The position numbers and the translations under genes were made by a program. A stretch of 64,000 nucleotides of DNA from positions 4,573,048 through 4,637,047 of the forward strand of contig SMSO01000031.1 of the NCBI GenBank assembly GCA_004764695.1, in the 5' to 3' direction. The notes beneath the pieces are model-generated. The model searched no databases. It saw nothing but the letters and a program-made list of their open reading frames with translations, and had not been told where the DNA came from. This document shows, piece after piece, positions 21,250-34,200 of the stretch. This stretch comes from Schizochytrium sp. TIO01. Taxonomy: Eukaryota; Sar; Bigyra; Thraustochytrida; Thraustochytriidae. Position 1 is the first letter of the stretch. The number at the start of each line of letters is the position of its first letter.

Positions 21250-22175
21250 TTACTCAGCAACAATATCAGAGTCACCAGGGTCAGTGATAGCGAGCATGGA
21301 GACACGGAAGTAGCGACCGCAGGAGGTACCGAGGTCGGTGTTGTTGCCGTTGTAGTGGGTGACGTTGCACTTGCCGAGCATGGCGTAGTACTCAACCTCA
21401 GACTTGCGGAGGGGAGGGCAGTTGCTCGAGATGATGACGAGCTTAGCCTTGCCGCTGCGGAGAGACTTGATGGTGGACTTGTAGCCGAGGCTGTACTTGC
21501 CACTCTTCATGACAAGCGCCAGCTTGGCGTTGATGTTGTCCGTCGTCTTCTTCTTGTTCTGTGTGTTTCAATATATCAAAGCAAATTTGTACAGTTAGAT
21601 CTCCATCATAAGTATAAATACCAGTTGTGTTTCGAAGAGCTCCACTTTACGGCTCCAAGATATCAAGTCCCAACATATTTCTTCAACCCGTGCCATAAGA
21701 AACAGAATGCGATGAACTTGAAAAACAGTCACTGTTGGATTATCCAATCTGAACTGATTCAACACAACACAAGACGTATAATATTCTTGGTTGATGTCAA
21801 CTCCAGCCAGTATGAACTTATTAACCACAGGTGACCATCGTGTCCTTCATAGTTTATGCAGCATTTCCATAGGTCACCCCACCTAGCATGAGCTGCACAA
21901 ATAAGCGTGCTAAATCTCTGGTGTTGCAAGTGCGAGCTTCCCCCAGCTCTACTCGCACAGATGCACATCCAAAGTATTCACAGTGCAGTACAGCCCAAGA
22001 CGTTCAAGTGAGAGAAGAAGCACGACTCATGACCTTGCATGGCATGATGTCGGAAATGTTGGTCCTCAAAGATGTCGCCTGGCGGTCCTTTCGCGTGAGA
22101 GAGCAGCGGTGTCGCAGAGGAGCTCCGCGGCAGCAGCGTGCGAGCGCTGTAGTCCTGACGTACCTGCTTCGGCAT
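21250..22175 (-). CDS. RPL30: Ribosomal protein eL30, two exons
   Basis: Exon 1 (22164-22175) encodes only M-P-K-Q from an ATG in GCCACCATG, followed by the donor CAG/GTACGT. Exon 2 (21250-21558) starts after ACACACAG. The 605-nt intron is phase 0 and the product is 106 residues. The protein has the eL30 hallmarks: [13 protein letters not shown] near the start, [38 protein letters not shown] and the ending [10 protein letters not shown]. It is a component of the 60S subunit, and in yeast it also binds its own transcript to control splicing. The intron is long for this window and could hold regulatory sequence, but no convincing snoRNA C/D boxes were seen. Confidence 0.95.
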
Positions 22176-25100
22176 GGTGGCGAGTGTTGGGTCTCAGGGA
22201 TCTCAGGAATGGCCTCCCCCTGAATGCTCGATGTGCTGCAAGAGCTCGTTGGTTTCTGGTCGAGTAATCAAATGAGAGGATGGATGGTTCTCAGTGCTAA
22301 TTAGGATAAGCACATGGCGCCACCCATTGATGTAATTTAGGGGTTCCTATATTACCGCGGATTCACAGCACACTGTAGAACCCCTCATTCGGAAATAGGT
22401 ATTTACTCTATCCGGCGCATAGTAGCGCCGTAAAAAGACGGGAGTGAATGTAGGAAGTTATAAAGTAGTAGATTAAAGGTTAGATATAGGGCTAGATGAG
22501 GAGGAAGTATCGAGCGATGAGTGGCGGATGAAGAAGTGCCAGTTGGGTTGGCTTGAGAAAGATGAATGGCGACCTCGTGCTACTGCAACAACTATTTGGC
22601 AGAATTCTGTAGATTGGCTCACAATAGTAGCACTGATAGCTTGATACCATACTAAGATTGAATGGCAATATGATAGGATTCAATTTCCATGAGCTGAAAA
22701 GAGTCCAATGCTGTGATTTGAGTGTGTACCAGAATGAGTTTTCTTAGTGGTAATAATACAGGAGTACCTGATCATGCCATCTCGGAACTCTCATCATTGA
22801 TGACTTGGAGTCGCGGGCAGCCAACAAAGAGTACCGAGGTTATAAGCCCGAAATTGGGTTGCGGAAATTGTGATCTTGTGCTGTCTGGAAGCCCGAAGTA
22901 CTACTGGTTGTAAGTAAATAGATACGGGTGATGAGATGACTTACTGTTCAGGATATGATAGATTTGAAGATTACTCTGTAAGATTATCAAATTCATTGTG
23001 TATAAAACACACTTAAACACCTACAATATCTGTATGTTTGTATCTAATGATTGAAGAAGTCTCTTTAGTTACAAATAAATGAACTCATTTCACCTAGCTT
23101 ACTGCGTGACTACATTGATACAGCGCAACTGTATAAATTCGAGCCATATGCCAATACCTCATACTCATGCTCATCTTTTCGAACGATGAACCTCTAGCTA
23201 GGCGGGGCCTCCTTCGAGCTTGTGCTCAACCAAAAGATGGCTTGGTTTTATATTACTGCCTTGCTAAGAACAGAGCTCTCCAGCAGGAACATCTTGACAG
23301 GAATTAGCCTATATGCAACGTCATAAACGGTCGAAGTAAAGAAGGGCTAGTGATCATAGCTGACTTTCAAAAACTTCCTCTACTTGATGCGAACCATAAT
23401 CAAAGGAGAGGATTCAAATGGCAACTTTGACAAGTTCGCTATCACTTGAGTTTTCACGAGTGACATCAGGTTTAGGTGTGCTATATCATCGCTAGATGTC
23501 TTTGATCGCAATTGATCTGAATAGTAAATTTTTGGTCAACACAATGGATCTTACAGTTTATCAAGATACGCTAGGGGGGGGAGATAAGACGATTAAAATT
23601 CATGATCGAGAATGAGACCAGGGAGTTTAAAGTATATGTTTTCAATCAAGATTTAAATTTGATGTTTTCTAAAATGATTTTTTTAATAAAGCCCGAATAA
23701 TGTGTAGGTACTTCTGTCTGAGATGCTAGGTTATTGGTCAACAGAATCATCTTGTATTTTTGTGTAATATTCTTCGAAATAGCTATTTCTTCTTATGGTT
23801 CTAATTCAGAGCACTTTCTTTATTTAGATAAAAGGCTATCAATACCTTGTCGGGGTTGAAACAAAACATTCAATTAATTCGGGAGACTGCTGAAGATTGT
23901 CAAAGATTTAATTACTCCGTGGTGCTATGGATTAGCTTGATAGTTCTTGATCATAGCTAGAAGTTGAATGTTTTGCTTTTACTAGCTTCGCCAGCTTGCT
24001 TCATGTTTACACGAAGATAATTACCTGATGATGTTCGTGCCTTGTAGATATCTTTGAGAGACAGACATTCATCTCATCCTCAATCCTGTCAGGTGATATG
24101 ATTGATTCAAGATTCACCTGATGGCATATGCGCAACTTTTCAAACAGGACTAGATGAGAAGTTATGGAAGGTGATGCGTGAGCTTACTAAAGACAGCTTG
24201 AAGTTGCTAAATTCACTGGATTAAGCGTTGGTGCTTTGGTGAATGTAAAGGAAGGTACGAATGCCTTTCAATGAGATACTTCTAAGAGTTCGTACCTTTT
24301 TTCTCAACTCTTCAACTATGGCTTGAATGTCGCCCAGTATTTGGCATGAGAACATGTTATTGTTACGAAATCGACATTAAAGAGGGATGGTATATCCACT
24401 CACCAATTGTTACTGCCGAGATACATTACAGGTGATTTACAGTAAACGAGCCAGCGTTTACTTATTCAACAAAATAGCGAAGTCTCGTGTGTTACCCATC
24501 AATAGAAAGAACAACGTTGAATATTAGATGCGGGCGACGTTCTTGCAAGGCATATTCATGTAGAAGTTTGCTAGGGATCTTACTGGTTAGATTAATCGAA
24601 TCTTTGCTGTGTATATTCTTTGCTAAAGGTGGAGATTAATTTCATGAGATGTCCCAGAGCTGAGTGGCACTGCCACACTTCCCTCAATGTATCTTATGCA
24701 GGTATTCTGCTTGGCACCCATAATGGTTTTGTTTCGACGAATATATAAGTAAGCACGAAAACATAAATTTGGCAATGAAACAGAAGCTTCTATAATAGCA
24801 CCTAAGCGTAAAATGTAGAACAGAGCGCTGTTTCGGAAAAATCCAACGGCAGAAGAACGAGAGAGGTTTTAGACTAATTATATACGATGTCATTAATACC
24901 TGAGACAGTGTGTCCAGTTAAATGGACACGTCCATTCGGGATACTCATACATACAACCATTAGATTGATATTGATAGAAATCAGTCGTACTGAAGCGTTT
25001 GGTTTATTAGTTTCGAAATGGTATGGGCTTGATTACATATTCCTGGACAACGTTCCTGGGCAAAGTTTGTGCATTAAAGCAACCTCTGTGTTCTAGCATT

Positions 25101-26772
25101 TACTACTAGATGGCTCACATTTCAGTGGCTTGCAATGAGAGTGTGTGGCATGCTCAACCGCAAAAGCACTTCCTGTTCATAGACTTATTACTGTATTGAA
25201 TCCTCTCTCAATTCTACGTTACAAATATTTCCAGTTATAGAACCTTAGTGCTCCTGCTCTAAAGCCGCATAATTTAGCTAGTTTTGTAAAGAAAGTATTC
25301 GCGAACAAGCTTCCTTTACTGAACAATAACGTAAAGCCTGACTAATGTCTTTAGTCAACGAGGTGCTCACCTCAAGGGCCTACGTAAGATCGTGCGTTCA
25401 GAATATAAGTCTTACACCCAACATATCTAGTCTTAAGAATAGAAAGTATCTACATGATCGTTAACGCAAAGCGATTTTATACCAAGTGCTGGAGTAAAAG
25501 ATCGCTCAAAGTACTGAGTTTTAAGTTACATGAAAGCATTTGAATAGCAGGCTGCAACTTTAAAGTTAGACATTAACCCTACTTTGGAAACCATGGAGTA
25601 ATACAGGAAAAGGGGGGTATTTTTCAGTACAAAGGCACCATACAATGGCCTGAGATGATTATCTTGTTTAATTGACCATTTTCAGTTGCTCATGTATTCC
25701 TTTTCCTCAACACAAGCCCAAATGACTTCCTTTTTAGCTTCAATCTTATTCTGTGAAATTTGTACTGACTATCTTTGTTACAGGAAAACATAGTTTATAG
25801 TAAAGATTATGCCTACTCTTATGGTACGGTACTTCTGGTTGTTTAGACGTAGTGTGATGTATGTAACGCAATGATCTTATTTCTAACGTTTTCTCAACTC
25901 CTGGCCAGCTTTTTACATGGTGATGTTATATGTGATAATTGAACACAATTATAAAATGCGACATGCTGGCAATAATTATGGAACTCCATGGCATACCCAT
26001 TGCGTCCTAAACCACTAAACACAATCCTTAAAGCGTCTATATAACCGTAAAAAATCAAGACTTATTTTTGCAGAAAGAGTGCATTTAAACTAATAAAATT
26101 GTAGAGAATGATGCAAGCTAGATGCGTATGTAAAAGAAATAAAGTGATATGTTGCGACTCCACTTTTCGAGGGGGGGGGGGGAAGTCCATATGTTCTTCT
26201 TTATTTATTTATTTGAAAGACCTTTTCCAGATAACTGAGCAACTAGAGTGTAGATAGGGTAAATTTCGAGTTAAATTCTGAATTTTTGAAATGTACATTT
26301 GAAAATTTGCAAAGTTTTATTTTTGACTTTTGTCAAGTTTTGCAATTTAATTGATGTACCAAGGTCAATCCCTTTTCGATGGCATTTAATTGACGAGCTT
26401 TAAAGAGCAGTTGCCAAAAGGTCAAACCCATTAGAAATTCTTGGTGGAATAAATAAACACTTTCCTTTTCAAAATCTTATTATGTTAGAATCAAAGAGTT
26501 TCTTTGCCAGCCAACAACTTTTCAATGTGCAATACACGTCTTTTATAGATTTGTCTCCAACCGACCGTATTGCCGCAGTACTTTTCTGCTACTTTGGCAT
26601 CGGGACTATGATCTCACTATCTCTCCCACCTCATTTTCACTTTGGATTTTAGAGTATTTTCGAAAATAATATTTTAAAATTCTTATTATAATTGTTATAG
26701 TTGAAAAAACATAGGTACCAAGTGGGTAAACTTTCTTAGCAAGGCTCACTGTGTCCAGCGCCAAGTGGGGAG
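22176..26772. other. AT-rich gene desert, first part
   Basis: 4.6 kb with few ORFs over 60 codons. It holds one exon-like piece (22731-22911) and a run of 12 G (26171-26182). Otherwise nothing is recognised. Confidence 0.45.
22731..22911 (+). CDS. Possible first exon of an unidentified spliced gene
   Basis: ATG-initiated reading of 60 codons plus two bases, ending exactly at a consensus donor (TT/GTAAGT). The residues (SELSSLMTWSRGQPTK, CGNCDLVLSGSPKYYW) look protein-like, with no family recognised. The downstream exon was not fixed with confidence. Confidence 0.25.
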
Positions 26773-26961
26773 ATGATATACACGACGCACGAAACACAAA
26801 AAGGAGGTGCTCTCCCTTTGTTTACCTCGTTGCCAGTTGACCTATTAAACGAAATTATCAGTTGTTTTGGATTGCACTTGTGGCTTCCGCCACTACGACC
26901 ACAAATGTGCTCCAAAAGGGACAAGCAAGATCTGTCACAAGATGGCAGAATAAAAAATTGA
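26773..26961 (+). CDS. Short ORF with an F-box-like start
   Basis: A 62-codon ORF from a true ATG. SLPVDLLNEIISCFGLHLWL resembles the first half of an F-box (LPxELLxxIlsyL). F-box proteins recruit substrates to SCF ubiquitin ligases through SKP1. The second half of the motif is poor. The frame is open upstream to a possible acceptor (TTTCTTAG at about 26739), so this may be one exon of a longer gene or a remnant. Confidence 0.25.
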   Translation: MIYTTHETQKGGALPLFTSLPVDLLNEIISCFGLHLWLPPLRPQMCSKRDKQDLSQDGRIKN

Positions 26962-28079
26962 GTAAGACCCGATAGGAATGGCAAAGAGAATTAGTTGATT
27001 CCTAAGATGCTATAAGAGTAGGTCCTACCTATTGCCCAGTTAGGCACTACTAGGCATTCATTAGCAATTGGCCACATTTCGAAGTGACTTGGGGTGTAGG
27101 TGCGTGCTACTACAAGTGTCCAGGCCTTGCACTGACTTTATGGTCTGCCTGGCTACGATTGCAGCAAATTGCCTATATTTACTGCAAGCTTTCATGGGCT
27201 GCCGTTAGTGACTTTAGAATAAAACGCCACGAATAGCTCTTCAAGAATGGAAGATGTTTCAATGCGCTGGAAAAAGGACAGTCGAGTTTTACATCACACA
27301 GTTGCTTTTGTAATTTGTAATTCTAAGGGCCTCCGATATCTGTAAGGCAACACGTGAGAATCCTTACGTAGATTGAGGCCTGGTTCTGTTGCGTTGGTCT
27401 ACGTTTAAAGAGGACAATGCATTGGTAATTCGAGGTGAAAGCCAAGCTTTGCGCAGAGCATCGCGAGCTCAAACATTCCTCTGTCCTTGCTTTTATTATT
27501 TTTAGATGACGTATTCCGCTTCTCTCTCGCAAAGCCTGATTTGCAAACTACTAGTAGTACATTATCATCTGGACTAACTAATACATGTATGAAGTATTTG
27601 GCAGCTTGCTCCAAATCCAAGTGTCTCTTCATTCCAATTGAGCGGTGTCTGCATATGCCACGTGTAGCAGACTGCGCCGTTGAACATCGCCGGAAACGAT
27701 GATTCACATTCGGCTTTTTGAATGACTGCCTCTTTGATTCTTATGGCGGCATCAGAACAACAGGTTAACTGAAGATTTCGCTCTTTGCTATGAAGCAAAA
27801 GTCTGATGCGCTATGAGATATTTGCAAGCATTGGCCGAAGACTCCGGCAGTTGCCTTGGTGTTTCTGAATTGCAAATGCTCCTCCTGCAAATGCTTCTTT
27901 TTTATATATTTTTATGATCAGAATTGGCCCACGACTCGCGCCCTCGAGCCATACCATGTGCAGCCTGATGTATGTGCACGACATACCGTTATCGTGCGCC
28001 ACGTGCCTCGTGCCCTCAAAAGTGGATAACATTGGCCAACTCGGCGAGCATTTCTGTTGCGTCTCAAATGCTATCATGA

Positions 28080-28266
28080 GCAAGAACAAATATTGCAAAC
28101 GTTCTTTTTCTTTTTATTCTCTCGGGGAAACTATCACCTCTACTTACTTATAGAAAGAAAGTGGACTTTTCATTCATTCTATCACACACTATACGCAAGT
28201 TTGTACCTACTAGTACTGGAACTTTGAGTGAAAGAAAGCTTGAAGACGAGATAAAAATGGAATATT
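28080..28266 (+). CDS. Possible internal exon, membrane-protein-like
   Basis: A frame open for 62 codons without an ATG, starting with a hydrophobic segment (NVLFLFILSGKLSPLL) and ending in a charged helix (SERKLEDEIKMEY) exactly at the donor T/GTAAGT. No family is recognised. It could be chance, because the upstream acceptor is not resolved. Confidence 0.2.
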
Positions 28267-29979
28267 GTAAGTAAAACAAATAAAAGGGCGGAGAAACCAG
28301 ACCATCTTGAAAAAAGCTGGTGACTTATTCCCCAAACTTTCAAAAGTAGCTTGGGATCATACTCTAGAGAGTAGTTTGTGAAGAATGAAAGTAATTTTCA
28401 TCGCTTGGAACCTGTGAAGAGTCCGCTTTGCGCTCCTCCAAAGTCCTCGCACTCAGTTTCTCTATCATGCCAGCGATGTGAGACTGCTTTGCAGAGGGCG
28501 ATCTCAGATCTATCCTCCTAGACTGTGGAGAGTACCTCACACCAGCTTAGTCCACATTCATTGGCCCCGCGAAAGCTGCTGGTGCCATGGTGGGAGCGAG
28601 CGACCGCGTTCTTGCTTTCACACTATTGTTACTAAGAGCGTTATGTTCTGCCGCACTTTTAATGTTATGAGTTATTTTTTAAATTAATTAATTTAAAAAC
28701 ATAATATAATAATAATTGCAACAATAACAATAAACATGAAAAGCTCGATAAAATTTAGTTGTGACGCTATTTTATTTTAAATTGATTTAAATAAAAATGT
28801 TTTTCAAATTTAAAAATGTTCTCCAAAAGTCGTGCTTTCAACTCTAAAATTGTCACGAGTTAAAAAAACTTGGATAAATAAATAGAACAACAACACTTTG
28901 AAAAACACAAACTAGATACTAGTACGTTCTAGTATTTGATTTTGTAATACTGGCCCCTCTTATTTATTTATTTTCTTTAGCAACGATGTCAAGAGCGTAG
29001 CTAGCTAGCTAGTAGCTAACTAGTGAGCCCCTAGATGATGCGAAAAGGCGTCTTTCTTTCTCCAAACTAGGGTGTAAGAGCACACTGCCATAGCACGAAT
29101 AAATCACAATGCCAAATCGAGAACGAAAGCTTAGAAACCATTGGCATGGTATCCATGACAGGCCGTGCTGATTGATGCTCCCTGAAGTCTCGATGATAAT
29201 TACGAGCATGCCAGATGAAACCGTGCACGATTCCGAGGAGATCCTACCCCGGAGCCTGCTTCCAGCACATTAACCATCTCGAAGACAATCCAAGATTTGA
29301 AGAGAGCCTTTGTGGTGAACTTCTTCGGGTGATCCTGAAGTCGAATGTTGAAAGTTGAAAGCTGAGGTGCCTCAATGCCTCTCTTTGGCAGTTTCGAAAC
29401 CCCTTCTTGGTCAGTTGTGCCCAGGTTTCAAAGCGGACAAGATTGACTAGCTTTGTTTCGCTTCGAAATTGCACTTCGACTTTCAAGTAAAACCTAGCTT
29501 GGCAGTAGATCCTGGCCGATCCCCTCTTCAGATTGCTCAGAAGAAGTCCTTCGGGTTTAGAGGTCCTCCAGGTTTGACATAATTTCGAAGCCGTCCCATC
29601 CATTTTCGAGGTGCGTCAAATCTTGAGGTGTGCTCTCTCGACCATCCCGTGGAGCTCAAGGCATGCGAGTCGGGTGTCCCTAAGACGTGACACAGGTCGA
29701 GGCGACCGAAAGAGCTGTCCTGAAGCCGACGGGGAGCAGGCTTTTTCGTCTCTATCGACGGCCTTACAGTGTTTGCATCGTACGAGAAGAGGACCACGCC
29801 GAACAAGAGACCTTTCGAAAGCTTCCGCCGCCGAGTTGACTCTGAATCGTTTAACTAACCAACCAACTAACTAACTAACTGACTGACTTACTAACTAACT
29901 AACCGCGGCGACCACTTCAATGCATGCAGTTACTATGGAAAAGGGGAGGAAATCAATCCTTAGAGAGCGCAAACTTTCG

Positions 29980-30065
29980 GTCGATCGATCGATTGATGGA
30001 TGGATTGAATGATTGATTGATTGATGGATGGATTGAATGATTGATTGATTGATTGATTGATTGAA
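29980..30065. repeat. GATT/GATG tetranucleotide array
   Basis: Two similar blocks of GATTGATTGATGGATGGATTGAAT-like units occur in tandem. A related array is at 36869-36921. Confidence 0.9.
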
Positions 30066-30228
30066 GGAAACGACAGAAGGCTGCCATCAGTGAGTTCTTT
30101 TCCAAGGCCGTAGAGAGCGAGTGATTGGTCGCTTTGACGCTTCTTTGCACTCGGTTTCCAAGCTTGTGCTAGCTAGTACTCATTGAGTGCTCGCTTGAGG
30201 AATTCGGTTGAAAAGAACTAACTACCCA

Positions 30229-30270
30229 GAAAGGAAGGAAGGAAGGAAGGAAGGAAGGAAGGAAGGAAGT
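30229..30270. repeat. GAAG tetranucleotide array
   Basis: About ten GGAA/GAAG units. Confidence 0.9.
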
Positions 30271-31554
30271 GGTTTCTTTCAACGCGCGTTTCAGGCAGAG
30301 CTGAAGAGTCCCGGCAGCTTTGCGCTTAGTGTGGAAAAGAAGAGACTTCGGGATAGCAGGTACGTAGCGCTTCTTCGGCAATCAGTGATGGGTTAGTTTT
30401 CCGCTGCGAACAAACTTTCGCGGGCCCACTTGAGGTGCGAACTCTGCCTCTGGCGAACGAACCTCTGCTCTTACATCTTAAAAAGAAAAGAAAAGAAAAG
30501 AGAAGAAGAAAGACTATCTGATACTATGATTGAAAATATTAGATAACACAGAGTTCTCTGTATGTTTAAAAATGTTTATTCATTTCCTTGAATACATGTT
30601 TTCTTTATCTTTCCCCCGCACCTTTTTATTATTTTTATAAATAAATAAAATTAAACAAGTTAAAATATTTTTTAATTAATTAAAAAGGTTAAAGCTTAAA
30701 GAAATATATATTAAAACCTACCTCAACATATAGTTGAATAGTATGGCGGTCTTGCTATAGACAGGTTTGCGTATCAATGCTATGACTGGGATTATTGAAA
30801 AGAGAAAGCGCGGTAGTGCTCTGTGCGAAAGGAGATGCTGGAAGCAGGCGAGCAGCAACGCGTGCTTAGCTTCTTCATATTAACAAATGTTGATGTCGAA
30901 GGAAGTCAAAGAGAGGATACCTCCAGAAAAGCTTCAAGGATGTGTCAAAGAAACAGAGCTAGGAAATCTACGCCCCTACCATACAGAAGAGAGTCACATC
31001 AGTATCAAAGTACATCCTCACTAATCGAAATTCCGTCGATCCTTCTGCTTGGTTAAAAATCTTAGTCAAAGCAAATCACTCATAGGTGCCATCATCGTTG
31101 TATCGGCACATGAAACTAGGATGAATGAATATTTCACCAGCTAGAAAAGAGAATCTCGAGAAATCTCGAACTAAATGGTCTTCTCCCTCGCGCAATCCAA
31201 GATACCAGTTCCTTCGAGCCTTAAATCCAGAGGCCTCTATTCTGTTCGGCGCAAGATGGCCAATTGTCGAATTCTGCAAACGAAGGTAGCGGCTTAGAAG
31301 GCAGCATTGAACCCTGCAGTAGCTTTCATGAAACTCTTCGAATGAACCTCCTAACTCCGCGACGCCTCTTACTGCACGCCTGAAAACTCTCTAGCTAGAG
31401 AGAGAAAATCTGAATACCTGACTACGTGCGGAGATATTATCAGAGGGTGGGTGCGTGTTTGCTTGCTTGCTTGCTTACAAATGGAACGAAGTAAACGTGT
31501 TTGGCAGCGGAAGCTCTGAGCACTGAGTCTCCGAAAGCATGCTCTGTTCAGCTC

Positions 31555-32114
31555 TTACAGCCTCACGCTGCAGAGAAAGGTCTGTCGAGCACACAAAGCG
31601 ATGGCTCCAGGTACCTTGGCAACGAAGAATAGGCCCTCAAAATGGCAGCCTCTATCCAGTTTTGCGTTGCGTAGTGGTGTTAAATAATCGACCTCTTGGA
31701 ATCGTGACTTTAAAAGATGTATGAAGTCTGAGAGTCTGAGGTTACGAGGAGCCCACATCATGATGTCGTGATGTAGTTATGTATATGAAAGGTATTCAAA
31801 GTCTGCACAGCGTATAGGCTGGCTGCCAGCAAATTGATGATTAGTAGCCAGATCTCGCGATGCTTACAATGCTCCTGCTCAGTCACTCGTAATGCTCGGG
31901 TAACTTTTCTCCAGCTTCGTTCGAGCAATCGAGCCTTGAAGAGGTTGATGATACTTAGACTGATACTTGCAATAAGAAAGAATGCCAACAAGGATAAGAA
32001 GAAAATGTTGCCAAGTAGCAGAGCGCAGATATTTGTAGTACGATGAGCTTTGGACTCTTCGAAGTTTACCTCTTGAAAGTTTTCTTTAGAAAACGAGTGT
32101 ATGAGAGAAAACAA
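31555..32114 (-). CDS. Possible membrane-protein fragment in two overlapping frames
   Basis: Two minus-strand ORFs overlap. The first (31758-32114, no ATG) has two hydrophobic segments, GNIFFLSLLAFFLIASISLS and IWLLIINLLAASLYAVQ, separated by a basic loop. Its stop overlaps the ATG of a second ORF (31555-31761) in another frame that reads as soluble protein (SDFIHLLKSRFQEVDYLTPL). This looks like a piece of a multi-pass membrane protein, spliced or broken. No family is recognised. Confidence 0.25.
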
Positions 32115-32579
32115 ACATGAACGCTTTTTTTCATTCGAAATACGTAGCAGCTTCTAAATTGACTAAGCACAAGAAGCTAAAGGATTTCCTTGATAGCCTT
32201 TACCAACCGCAATCGAGCTTTAGGAATGCATTTATATCTCGAGCTGAGCATCATTGTTGTCTTTTAAGGCATGAATTCTGAGGTTGAAATTGAGGATATT
32301 TTCAAGACAAAATGATGGAGATACACACGGGAAACAAAGCTTTATTCGTTCAAGAATATGTAAGGCCTGTTTTGAGAACAAACTTATAAGGTTCTGTATT
32401 CGATATTTCGTTGCTTGCAGGGTGCCGGCTTGGTCTCCTCTCCTTCCCCCTTGGAATCCAGTATTACAAGAACATCGATGTTCGCCGTAGACACTCGACT
32501 AAGATATATATATATTATGTTGAGCATGAGCAAGAGAGAAAGTTTTATAGAAAGTTGAAGCAAGCGTCGGTTTGCTTAA

Positions 32580-33305
32580 TGTCTTGAGCATAAAGCGTGG
32601 TTCGCTTATCTAGAGAGGTACAACGCCGCATTTTGCAAAATCTTTCAGGAAGGGTCCTTACAGAAGGTGACTGTGTACTGTGACATGCCATGCTCAGCGG
32701 CTCGCAGCTAGTCATTGCCAAGAAGTATTGACAGCGCCCAGACCGAAGTCTTGAGCATTAAAAAAACATTAACTGCAATGTTATCTTTGAGAATGTTGAC
32801 CTGTTCATCAGCTCAGGCGACGCTGACAACGACTACTGTGACCAAGATGTCCGGTCTCTTCACGTGACGATTCTGGCAATGGATCTGCGAGGACACTATC
32901 CTCGATGTCAATATTTGTTTAAGCCTGTTAGCATCTTTATCGATGGAACTGCACGAAAATCTTCACGACGTAATTGCCATGTTTACAACAATCCAAAACC
33001 CTTGTGGAGTAGTCGACCAAATGGCAAATGTCACGACACTCAGCCGATAAACACGAATTGGAGATTCTCAAGACGCTCAGTTTGATGCAAACAGAATTAC
33101 GCTGCGAACGCATACACACGAAGTCCGAGTGTATAGGGTACAGCTTGTCAGCGGTTTGTTTCTCTAAACTGGGAAGCACATATGTTGGGACGATATCATT
33201 GCCATGATGTATGATGATGGTAAAAAGTCTGGGTGCTTCGAAAACTTACTCAAGCTCAGAATTGCGTATGTTGACATGTTTCCACGAAAATCTCCAAATT
33301 ACTGA
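32580..33305 (+). pseudogene. Eroded coding stretch with four in-frame stops
   Basis: One plus-strand frame runs 242 codons with four internal stops (TAG 32709, TGA 32865, TAA 33048, TAA 33165) and ends at TGA 33303. Between the stops it reads as protein, for example AWFAYLERYNAAFCKIFQEG, FWQWICEDTILDVNICLSLL, FDANRITLRTHTHEVRVYRV and CWDDIIAMMYDDGKKSGCFE. Each stop is one C-to-T change from a sense codon (CAG, CGA or CAA). A different frame is also open over 32769-33085, so the reading is not certain. No family is recognised. Confidence 0.3.
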
Positions 33306-33690
33306 TCTTGGCCGTACCAGCAAAGGCGCAGATGGCCCGGAAGCTCTCAGGTTTTATAAATAAAAACCTTAAACTAGAAAAGGGTGACTAGATATGCTAC
33401 CAATATCATGATTTTTCAAACCTCATAAAAAAACAAAAACATTTTAACCTTTTAAATTAATATGAATTAAAACATTTTAAAAAAGGAGGGGAAAGAGAGA
33501 GAGGATACGAAGAAGAAAAGGAAAAAGAAATTTGAGATTCGAGGCCTAAGTAAGAGTAGGTACCTGACCTTTATGCAGTTTAGTTACGCTTTTTTTTAAT
33601 AAATGAAATGAAATGTGGGAACCCGCAATAGTGGCCAAAGTTCCCTGAGGGCGAAGACAGTGGTTGATCAATGGGCGAAGACAGCGACCA

Positions 33691-34092
<402 letters not shown>

Positions 34093-34160
34093 CCGCAAGC
34101 CGCTTCAAGTTTGACCCGTTTTCTCACGATCTCTACAGACAGACAGACAGACAGCCAAGC

Positions 34161-34200
34161 CAAGCAAACCAAAGCAAACCAAAGCAAACCAAAGCAAAGC
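34161..34200. repeat. CAAACCAAAG decamer repeat
   Basis: Three to four head-to-tail copies of AAGCAAACCA. Confidence 0.85.

Larger units (their letters stand above)
26962..31554. other. Gene desert, second part, with simple repeats
   Basis: 4.6 kb without a recognised gene. It holds an open exon-like stretch (28080-28266), CTAA units (29850-29903), GATT/GATG arrays (29980-30065) and a GAAG array (30229-30270). An AT-rich tract lies at about 28670-28990 and another at 30570-30720. Confidence 0.45.

Noticed and set aside
21133-21834. 233-codon plus-strand ORF
   Set aside because: It lies antisense to eL30 exon 2 and its intron; its Val/Ala/Asp-rich composition mirrors the eL30 codons.
29244-29603. 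119-codon minus-strand ORF
   Set aside because: Both strands give equally unconvincing readings and no motif was found.
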